From Patescibacteria group bacterium (GTDB lineage: Bacteria; Patescibacteriota; Minisyncoccia; UBA6257; 02-FULL-45-10c), in contig JAHILT010000055.1 of the NCBI GenBank assembly GCA_018896875.1, positions 1 to 6,791 on the forward strand: a stretch of 6,791 nucleotides of DNA, written 5' to 3'. The notes under the pieces are model-generated. The model saw only the letters and a program-made list of their open reading frames with translations, did no database searches and was not told the DNA's origin. The position numbers were made by a program, and so were the translations under genes. Positions within the stretch are counted from its first letter, which is position 1, and each line of letters opens with the position of its first letter. Of this stretch, positions 1-5,522 are shown piece after piece.

Positions 1-677
1 GCTCCATCAATATATAAGCCATACTGATCTGAATCATTGTTTGTTAAATATATTCCTATTAAATTACTTGTAGTATCAGGATTTGAAATCTGTAATTTTC
101 CAGCTGTAGGTGCCGTCGTCCCGATGCCGACGTTGCCGTTCATTACTACAGTGTTGCCATTAAAATATCCCGCATAAGCTCTGGTAGTACTATCATCATT
201 TAGCCCACCTTGTGCATATATCCCAGCACCACCTTGAGCAAGGCTATTTTGAGGAGTGCCTGCATCTCCCCCAATAGCAACTATTCCGGCTCCACCACCT
301 GAATAAGCATCACTAGAACCACCTTTAAAATACCCGCCAGCATTCCCTCCTTTGTGATAAGTAGTGGTGTTTTGAACTCCATACGAGTACCCAGCACCTG
401 CCCCATATTGGTTTCCGAATATTGTGCCATATGACGCCGCACCCCCTCCATAATAATTAGTTGTATCTCCTGCCCAGTTACTGGCAGAATCAGCACCAAC
501 ACTATGTACCTGTGCTTGTGGACTCGTCGTCCCGATGCCGACGTTGCCGTCGTTAGTTGCGTTTATGACAAATGGCGTCCCATCAGACGAATTTACGTGT
601 AATTTGCCAACAGGGCTCGTCGTGCCGATGCCGACGTTGCTGTTCTCAATTTTTTTAATTTTGCCAAAATACAACAT
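1..677 (-). CDS. GNVGIGTT-repeat fibre/adhesin-like protein, partial (C-terminus off the left edge)
   Basis: The minus-strand frame is open from about position 716 to the window edge. The first ATG is at 677-675 (protein begins MLYFGKIKKIENSNVGIGTT), 225 complete codons before the edge. GNVGIGTT motifs lie at residues 13, 44 and 181; the first is SNVGIGTT because its first codon is AGC instead of GGC. Between the second and third motifs (about residues 54-175) is a Gly/Ser/Tyr/Ala-rich stretch with segments such as GGYFKGG and GGAGIVAIGG and few charged residues, as expected of an extended fibrous or beta-structured surface segment. The start is doubtful: the ATG lies inside the end of the upstream gene (overlap 655-677), no Shine-Dalgarno sequence precedes it, and no signal peptide or N-terminal domain is present. 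This may therefore be a headless fragment. Function as a fibre or adhesin is inferred from the repeat type. The C-terminal cap is not visible. Confidence 0.7.
   Translation of the reverse strand, partial: MLYFGKIKKIENSNVGIGTTSPVGKLHVNSSDGTPFVINATNDGNVGIGTTSPQAQVHSVGADSASNWAGDTTNYYGGGAASYGTIFGNQYGAGAGYSYGVQNTTTYHKGGNAGGYFKGGSSDAYSGGGAGIVAIGGDAGTPQNSLAQGGAGIYAQGGLNDDSTTRAYAGYFNGNTVVMNGNVGIGTTAPTAGKLQISNPDTTSNLIGIYLTNNDSDQYGLYIDG
114..641 (-). repeat. GNVGIGTT-coding DNA repeat, three copies in the leftmost fibre gene
   Basis: Copies of the 24-base unit lie at 114-137, 525-548 and 618-641. The first two are identical over 24 bases; the third has two changes, one of which turns the leading Gly codon into Ser. 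Spacings of 411 and 93 bases are multiples of three, so all share one frame. Confidence 0.9.
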
Positions 678-2049
678 AGTTATATACAACAGTATTGGTG
701 TTGATGTAGGTAGTTCCTACCTGAAATCCAGTAGTTGTCCACGCTTGAATACCATTTGCTATCGAAGTTCCATCAGTAAAATAGTTACTTATGTCTGTAG
801 TTTGATGCCCAAATTTATGCATACCATAACCAGTTAAACCTTTAATTACCAACCATTTATACTCAGCATTTAACAAATCTACGCCAATATCTATGTTCCG
901 ATTATCAATCCCATTACCTGTATAAGTTCCTGTCTTCATTTGCATGGAAGAAGCAGTTGTTTGAACAGAACCATCTGGAAAAGCAAATCCTCCACTTGTT
1001 GAATTAATATAACCTGCAACTTCTAATTTACTATTTGGGCTGGTGGTCCCGATGCCGACGTTGCCGCCACTTAGTGTTATTCCTGTATACGAACTATCTT
1101 GTAAAATTAATTTGCCCTGAATATTGTTAAGTATCATTGATGTTCCTACTGCGTTAGCGGCATCATTTATATTCCATTGAATATACCCCTTGTCGGCTCC
1201 TGCAACTTGATATGCACTGAAAGCGTAGTTGCCTGAACCAGTATCAAATTTGGTAACATACCCTGCGGCAGAATTATAAACATTCAGCTTCGCTCCTGGA
1301 CTCACCGTCCCGATGCCGACGTTGCCTCCGTTTGGATTCAGTAATAAAGGATTATTTAGTGCCAAATTCCCTGTATCTGTAGATTGTATCCATGCGTGGT
1401 ATGGGCTAACTTGATTTATCCCCATATCAAGTACAGAATTAGTACTAAGTTGTAATCTCAGCAAACCATATGTTTGTGTTGTTCCGGAAGTAACTGGCAA
1501 CCCTCCTGCTCCATAAGTTACTAACTTTACCCCCGGATTCGTCGTGCCAATGCCGACGTTGCCGGAATTTTTGATAATTAGCTTGGTGTCGGTTGATTCA
1601 TCCCAAACTCCAGCATCACTACTACTATCTAAAATGAAATACATATCGGCGAGACCCGCTGCAACACCAACTGCTTTAGAAATTATTGCTGATTTTATGT
1701 AAGTTGTAGAACCGCCAGTGGTACTATGTTTAAATTGTAAACCCAGAGAACCAGTATCGCTCTGAGAAGTCTCAAAAGTAGTCATTGCATCAGTACCAGT
1801 GATATGTAAAGGAGTAAACGGCGCTGTCTCTCCGATGCCGACGTTGCCGGTATCATTAATATAAACAATTGGGCCTTTTGTGTCATTTAAATTATCAATA
1901 ACAAAGTCTCCAGCAGCATTATTTCCTACATTCAATGCCCATTTAGAAAAATATGTGGGGTTAGTCCTTTCTAACACTATATTGGGACTGATAGAATCTT
2001 GTATATGTAACTTCGCCCCCGGACTCGTCGTGCCGATGCCGACGTTGCC
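655..2049 (-). CDS. GNVGIGTT-repeat fibre/adhesin-like protein, 5'-truncated, with its own C-terminal cap domain
   Basis: The open frame spans 464 codons and ends at TAA (657-655). GNVGIGTT motifs lie at residues 1, 68 (GNVGIGET), 163, 242 (GNVGIGTV) and 329, spaced 67-95 residues apart. The motif FPDGSVQTTAS (about 357-367) leads into a cap of about 95 residues that begins TGTYTGNGIDNRNIDIG and ends VVYNYVVFWQN. It resembles C-terminal domains I remember from tail-fibre-like proteins, not an S74 cap. The 5' end is odd: an in-frame TAG (2052-2050) directly precedes the first repeat codon, and no ATG, RBS or signal peptide lies in front. The first possible start inside the frame is GTG at 1977, after the first repeat. 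The open frame before that GTG reads GNVGIGTTSPGAKLHI, which is clearly genuine coding sequence, so a longer gene was cut at its repeat. It may be a pseudogene, a donor cassette, or expressed from GTG 1977. Confidence 0.75.
   Translation of the reverse strand, partial: GNVGIGTTSPGAKLHIQDSISPNIVLERTNPTYFSKWALNVGNNAAGDFVIDNLNDTKGPIVYINDTGNVGIGETAPFTPLHITGTDAMTTFETSQSDTGSLGLQFKHSTTGGSTTYIKSAIISKAVGVAAGLADMYFILDSSSDAGVWDESTDTKLIIKNSGNVGIGTTNPGVKLVTYGAGGLPVTSGTTQTYGLLRLQLSTNSVLDMGINQVSPYHAWIQSTDTGNLALNNPLLLNPNGGNVGIGTVSPGAKLNVYNSAAGYVTKFDTGSGNYAFSAYQVAGADKGYIQWNINDAANAVGTSMILNNIQGKLILQDSSYTGITLSGGNVGIGTTSPNSKLEVAGYINSTSGGFAFPDGSVQTTASSMQMKTGTYTGNGIDNRNIDIGVDLLNAEYKWLVIKGLTGYGMHKFGHQTTDISNYFTDGTSIANGIQAWTTTGFQVGTTYINTNTVVYNYVVFWQN
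1042..2049 (-). repeat. GNVGIGTT-coding DNA repeat, five copies in the second fibre gene
   Basis: Copies lie at 1042-1065, 1303-1326, 1540-1563, 1825-1848 and 2026-2049, at spacings of 261, 237, 285 and 201 bases, all multiples of three. The end encoding GNVGI (plus-strand atgccgacgttgc) is unchanged in each copy; the end encoding TT varies. In copies at 1303, 1540 and 2026 similarity extends further into the codons for SPGAKL or a close variant. The last copy forms the exact 5' limit of the open frame. Confidence 0.9.
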
Positions 2050-2091
2050 CTAAACTGCTAACAGAACACAGTGTCAGATTATCAATAGTGA

Positions 2092-3306
2092 TTAAATACT
2101 ATGTGCAATAGAAAACAACGGACTAAATATAATTAACTGCTTTCCTTTTAATTCCTCATTTAAAGCATAAGAAAAAATAAAGCCTTTATTAGATTTATAT
2201 TCATTTAAAAAATTCCTAAATGACCTTGTTATCTTGGGGGAATTCAATGTAGATTTAACTTCCAAAGGAATAATTTTGCTGTTTTTTTCAACAACAAAGT
2301 CAACTTCTGCTCCTGCCTTTGTTTTCCAGTATTGCAGTTCTATATTTTTTTTAACAATCTCCGAGGCTACAAAATTTTCATTTAACGCTCCAGCATCAGG
2401 TCTATTTTTTATTTCCTGAAAATTGTTAATTACAAGATTTCTAAAGCCATTATCTAAAAAAAATAATTTAGGTGACTTAACAATCTCTTTTCTTTTATTA
2501 GTAAAAAAAGGTCTGCTTTCAACACAAATAAATGTTTTAATCAGTATATTCAAATGCCTCAATAAATCAGAATAATCAAAACCTGTTAAAGAAGAAAGTT
2601 CATTGTAATTTATCTGCCCCCCAATCTGCAGAGCAAGAGACTTAATAAGCTTGCTTAATTTAAAATCTTCTGATAGCTGAAATATTTCTTTCACTTCTTT
2701 GAGAAAATAAGTATTGTAAATATTCTTCAAAACTTCCCTTTTTTCAGTTTCATTATCAGAAATGGCCACTCTTGGATAGCCCCCATATAATATAAATTCT
2801 TCATAATGCTTATTTATCCTGGCAATCACTGGCTGAGAAAAAGATTTCTTTTTATACAACAGATATAATTTTTCATCTTTGTAGCGCAGATATTCTTCAA
2901 AAGAAAAAGGATGTAAGTTCATGATAAATATTCTTCCGACTAAATAACGCAAGCCTTGTATGCTCAGTTCTGTAGCAGAAGATCCAGAGATAATAATTTT
3001 TGTATTGAAATGGTCATAAAAATACTTCAATTGTTTTCCTCCTTCTTTAGCATAATGGAATTCATCAATAAAAAGATAATCAACATCTTCAGCATATTGC
3101 TGAATAAATGATTTAATGTCATCCACAAACATCTCCAGAACATCTCTATCTTCAAAACTAATAAAGCGAGTATTTTTCAGACTTTTATAAATATGTTTCA
3201 TTAATGTTGTTTTGCCACACTGTCTTGGTCCGACAATAGCGATTATCTCTTTTCTTTTCAGATATTTAAGAATTTTTTCTTCCAAATCTCTCTTTACATA
3301 TACCAT
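2092..3306 (-). CDS. AAA ATPase with C-terminal DUF4143/PD-(D/E)XK-like domain
   Basis: This 404-residue protein is complete and of normal length for the AAA_14 plus DUF4143 family. The Walker A motif GPRQCGKTT is at residues 26-34. A Walker B motif, YLFIDEFHY, is at about 77-85, and a sensor-1-like IIISGSS at 104-110. The C-terminal part has the family pattern ALNENFVASE (about 307-316), then AEVDFVV (334-340) and PLEVKST (347-353). The D and E-x-K spacing is that of a PD-(D/E)XK fold, although activity has not generally been shown for this family. I chose ATG 3306 over the in-frame GTG at 3318 because that GTG lies within a purine-rich sequence, GTGAGGAT, well placed as the ribosome binding site for 3306. 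The biological role of this family is poorly defined. It is flanked by fibre-gene fragments on both sides and has its own promoter, so it is probably an independent or transferred unit. Confidence 0.92.
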   Translation of the reverse strand: MVYVKRDLEEKILKYLKRKEIIAIVGPRQCGKTTLMKHIYKSLKNTRFISFEDRDVLEMFVDDIKSFIQQYAEDVDYLFIDEFHYAKEGGKQLKYFYDHFNTKIIISGSSATELSIQGLRYLVGRIFIMNLHPFSFEEYLRYKDEKLYLLYKKKSFSQPVIARINKHYEEFILYGGYPRVAISDNETEKREVLKNIYNTYFLKEVKEIFQLSEDFKLSKLIKSLALQIGGQINYNELSSLTGFDYSDLLRHLNILIKTFICVESRPFFTNKRKEIVKSPKLFFLDNGFRNLVINNFQEIKNRPDAGALNENFVASEIVKKNIELQYWKTKAGAEVDFVVEKNSKIIPLEVKSTLNSPKITRSFRNFLNEYKSNKGFIFSYALNEELKGKQLIIFSPLFSIAHSI

Positions 3307-3310
3307 TTTT

Positions 3311-3318
3311 ATCCTCAC
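3311..3318 (-). promoter_or_regulatory. Shine-Dalgarno-like site of the ATPase gene
   Basis: On the minus strand GTGAGGAT lies four bases before ATG 3306. It contains GTGA and GAGG, both partial complements of the archaeal 16S 3' end. This favours the ATG over the GTG that is part of the site itself. Confidence 0.55.
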
Positions 3319-3352
3319 TATTATTTAGAATATTATAATAATAGCAAGGTTA

Positions 3353-3366
3353 TTTATAAAGCTTTC
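3353..3366 (-). promoter_or_regulatory. Archaeal BRE/TATA promoter of the ATPase gene
   Basis: Read on the minus strand, GAAAGC (3366-3361) directly precedes TTTATAAA (3360-3353). This fits the archaeal TFB-recognition element followed by the TATA box. Transcription would be expected about 25 bases downstream, near 3330, leaving a leader of about 25 bases before ATG 3306 that includes the ribosome binding site. It is the clearest sign in the window of an archaeal host. TTTATAAA is a palindrome, so direction rests on the BRE and the gene. In an AT-rich genome a chance match is possible, but the spacing fits. Confidence 0.6.
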
Positions 3367-3453
3367 TATTAAAAAATTAGAGGACATGTTTTTGGATTTT
3401 AAATCAGAACTTGGGGTGTAAGGTGGGGTGTTTTGGCATATTTATAGAAATTA

Positions 3454-3717
3454 TTAACAAGAGGGTGCAGTTGGGTGGTCTAGGCAAACTAATTGTTTTA
3501 AAGCATTTATTTGCTCTTGTTTGGCATTGTTTTCATCTTTCATCTCTTGAATTTCAGTGTCTTTTTCATTAACTTTGGTGTTGAGTTCCTGAACAGCAAG
3601 CCATAATGCCATCTGAACTTCATTGCCATTAAGCTCTTTATCACTTCCCCTTTCAAAGATTACATGAAAGTCTTCTGCAATTAATTTTTTTAATGCTTTC
3701 AATTTCTCCGTTATAAA
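3454..3717 (-). pseudogene. C-terminal stub of a cap-bearing (S74-like) fibre protein
   Basis: The minus-strand frame ends with tandem TAA stops and encodes about 87 residues. It contains NGNEVQMALWLAVQELNTKV, then a charged heptad-like segment (KVNEKDTEIQEMKDENNAKQ) and the tail LVCLDHPTAPSC. The LNGNEVQ...WLAVQEL helix, coiled coil and Cys-containing tail match the end of S74-type caps as I know them from archaeal and phage GNVGIGTT-repeat proteins. The S-D/Lys core of the cap and all repeats are missing. The frame stays open to a TTG at 3747, but beyond about 3717 it reads hydrophobic, unrelated residues (FYILFFF) that mirror the gene on the other strand. The real similarity therefore probably stops near 3717, where a plus-strand gene also loses its 5' end. 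I read this as the remnant left by a rearrangement; expression as a small coiled-coil protein is possible but less likely. Confidence 0.6.
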
Positions 3718-4293
3718 AAAGAAAAGGATGTAGAAGGAATAACACAAGAAACTATTATCTCTATTTCACAAAAAAAAACAATTAGAATAAATGCCTTACA
3801 CAATTTATATAAATCTAATTTCCATCTCTTTTTAGAGGTAAATCAAATAGAATACAATAATTATCGCGTCAAAAGCCCGATAAAAACTTTTAGAGATCTT
3901 TATGTTTATCAAGTAACAATTTCTCTTGCAAATGAGATTTCTCAAATAGATTTTATAAAATCCTCAGAGGATATTTTGGAACTAAAATCATTAGCTGAAA
4001 AAATCCCAAAATTAATTGCCGAGGGCTATGGTGACAGGTTTGATGACAAGGAATTAGGAAAGAAAAAACTAACTGAAAGTATAACTCTTGTCTCAAATAT
4101 TATAACAAAATTAGACATCTTGCGGGAAAAATTTTCAGAAGATAAAAATAATAAAGATATTCTTGATAAAATTTTACTAAAATACATTACGCAAAAAAGA
4201 AAAATTCTGAATTTAAGAAATGCATGGGAAAGGGTTTACAAAAATAAAGATGATTATGGAAAAGAAAAATTTGATTCAGGAAAAACTTATTGA
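3718..4293 (+). pseudogene. Unrecognised Lys/Ile-rich protein, 5'-truncated
   Basis: The frame is open from 3694 to the TGA at 4291-4293, but it holds no ATG, GTG or TTG before TTG 3976. The upstream part still looks like protein (KTIRINALHNLYKSNFHLFL, then NQIEYNNYRVKSP and LYVYQVTISLANEISQIDF), so the gene has probably lost its N-terminus near 3718 rather than starting at 3976. About 191 residues remain, the second half rich in charged helices (LAEKIPKLIAEGYGDRFDD, LVSNIITKLDILREKF). I recognise no family, catalytic motif or membrane segment. Its end overlaps the start of the nuclease-like gene by 38 bases in another frame, an arrangement typical of coupled genes, so the two probably belonged to one unit. 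A real start could also have been lost through a frameshift. If expressed now, TTG 3976 gives 105 residues. Confidence 0.55.
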
Positions 4294-5389
4294 AAATATC
4301 GCTCTCAAAGATAAACCTAATTTTCAAGATAATTATAAAATTTTAACTCACTGCCCCTATTGCAAATTTAAACTAATCAAAAGAGGCAAGAGAAAGAAAA
4401 AATATGAAGAAATTCAAACATATTATTGTAAAAATTGCAATAAGAGATTGATTTCACAGATTACAAAAGGTAAAACATATCCATTACGAGTAATTATAGA
4501 TGTTCTCACATTGTATAATAGATTATATTCATATGAAAGAATACCTGAATTGATTAATGAAAAATATGGGTTGGTAATAACTCCAAGAATAATTTCAGAC
4601 TGGATAAAAGAGTATTCTGAATATGTCCCTTTTATCAGGATGCGAGAATTTGCATTTAAAAAATATTCTCAAAAAGAATTAATTGAAGAGGTAAAATTAA
4701 TTCATCAACAAATATATGATTTTAAATATCATCGGGCAAAGTTGGATATAATTTTGAATGAAGACTTTAAACATTATAAGTTTAAGAATTTAGCAGAGTT
4801 TTTAGAATTAGCAGCAGCAGAATGTCCGCATCAGATTTTTCAGAAGGAAACTAAACGAGCATCTGAATTTAAGAATTTGTTTAATCTTAATGAAGTAAAG
4901 ATTATTCCAAAAAATAATTTTGCGGTTAAAACTGCAAATTTTGTTGTGCAGTCTGTATCCAATAATAAACTACGTCACGAAGTTTTGCAAGATTTTATGC
5001 TAAGCAATGATTCAGTCACAGTTGCAACAGAGGTTGCAATCTTATTAGATAGTAATGATTTAAAGCACTATAAGCACGAATTAAACTTTGAAGTCCCAAT
5101 TGATTTAGAGGATGAAGAATATCTTACTGGACATATTGATTTAATTCAAGTGAGAAATGGTTCAATTTATATTCTTGATTATAAGCCCTCTGCAAAAAAG
5201 CAAAAACCAATTGAGCAATTAACAATTTATGCTTTAGCATTAAGCAGATTAACAGGTATTAGACTTTACCATTTTAGGTGTGCGTGGTTTGATGATAAAA
5301 ATTATTATGAATTTTTCCCTTTGCATGTTGTTTATAAATTAAGGAATAAGAAAAAGAGGTTGCCGAGAGACCAACAAAAGATTATGTAG
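4256..5389 (+). CDS. Zinc ribbon-HTH protein fused to a RecB-like PD-(D/E)XK nuclease domain
   Basis: The product is 377 residues if it begins at ATG 4256; ATGs at 4250 and 4220 are in frame but overlap the preceding gene more. A zinc ribbon is formed by C33-x2-C36 and C58-x2-C61. A helical region at about 75-125 (YPLRVIIDVLTLYNRL ... PRIISDWIKEYSEY) looks like the HTH that follows such ribbons in DDE transposases. No DDE catalytic core follows. Instead the C-terminal half carries the RecB-type nuclease signature: GHIDLI (292-297, with D295), ILDYKPS (D308-Y-K310) and Q321-x3-Y325. The protein is thus predicted to bind DNA and cut it with metal-dependent chemistry. Substrate and partner are unknown. 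The RecB/Cas4-like motif does not by itself make it Cas4, as the four iron-sulphur cysteines are not evident and no CRISPR genes are near. It probably forms a unit with the truncated gene upstream. Confidence 0.8.
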   Translation: MEKKNLIQEKLIENIALKDKPNFQDNYKILTHCPYCKFKLIKRGKRKKKYEEIQTYYCKNCNKRLISQITKGKTYPLRVIIDVLTLYNRLYSYERIPELINEKYGLVITPRIISDWIKEYSEYVPFIRMREFAFKKYSQKELIEEVKLIHQQIYDFKYHRAKLDIILNEDFKHYKFKNLAEFLELAAAECPHQIFQKETKRASEFKNLFNLNEVKIIPKNNFAVKTANFVVQSVSNNKLRHEVLQDFMLSNDSVTVATEVAILLDSNDLKHYKHELNFEVPIDLEDEEYLTGHIDLIQVRNGSIYILDYKPSAKKQKPIEQLTIYALALSRLTGIRLYHFRCAWFDDKNYYEFFPLHVVYKLRNKKKRLPRDQQKIM

Positions 5390-5423
5390 TGTCTAAATTT
5401 TAAGCCACGAGTTTCTTAACAAA

Positions 5424-5475
5424 AAAGCCCTGGATTTTTCGGATTTTGGGGTTTAGCGAAAAATTCGCGGCTTTC
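5424..5475 (+). other. Nested inverted repeats between convergent genes, possible terminator
   Basis: An inner hairpin has stem GCGAA (5456-5460) and TTCGC (5464-5468) with an AAA loop. Directly next to it, GGCTTT (5469-5474) can pair with AAAGCC (5424-5429), so the two stems could stack. It lies 35 bases after the stop of the nuclease-like gene and before the end of the convergent fibre gene, the expected place for a terminator serving one or both. TTTCTTAA occurs both before (5412-5419) and inside (5472-5479) the region. No strong T-run follows on the plus strand, so the terminator role is uncertain; a mobile-element end is an alternative. The rest of 5390-5522 shows nothing recognisable. 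Confidence 0.35.
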
Positions 5476-5522
5476 TTAAAAGAGAAATTAAAAGTAAAAT
5501 AAGAAAAATAATTGTGGAAAGA

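Noticed and set aside
281..502. Open frame of 73 codons on the minus strand
   Set aside because: It is out of frame with the GNVGIGTT-encoding frame covering the same bases, which carries clear family motifs.
535..837. Open frame of 100 codons on the plus strand
   Set aside because: It is antisense to the end of one fibre gene and the start of the next and shows no recognisable motif.
114..2049. Regular short repeats with variable spacers, CRISPR-like
   Set aside because: The repeats lie inside open reading frames at multiples of three and encode GNVGIGTT. Spacers run from about 70 to nearly 390 bases and are coding, and no cas genes are present.
2234..2419. Open frame of 61 codons on the plus strand
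   Set aside because: It is antisense to the conserved C-terminal domain of the ATPase and has no support of its own.
3411..3436. G-rich stretch as a possible G-quadruplex
   Set aside because: Only two runs reach four Gs and the other two have two, so at most a weak two-layer structure is possible, and nothing links it to a gene function.
3952..3990. TTTTATAAAA as promoter and TTG 3976 as the true start of the plus-strand gene
   Set aside because: The spacing from the TATA-like sequence to the TTG is too short for a normal archaeal start, and protein-like sequence continues in frame far upstream of it.
5033..5260. Nuclease motifs read as Cas4
   Set aside because: The GxxD, DYK and QxxxY motifs are shared across RecB-like nucleases. 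The cysteine cluster of Cas4 is not evident and there are no CRISPR components in the window.
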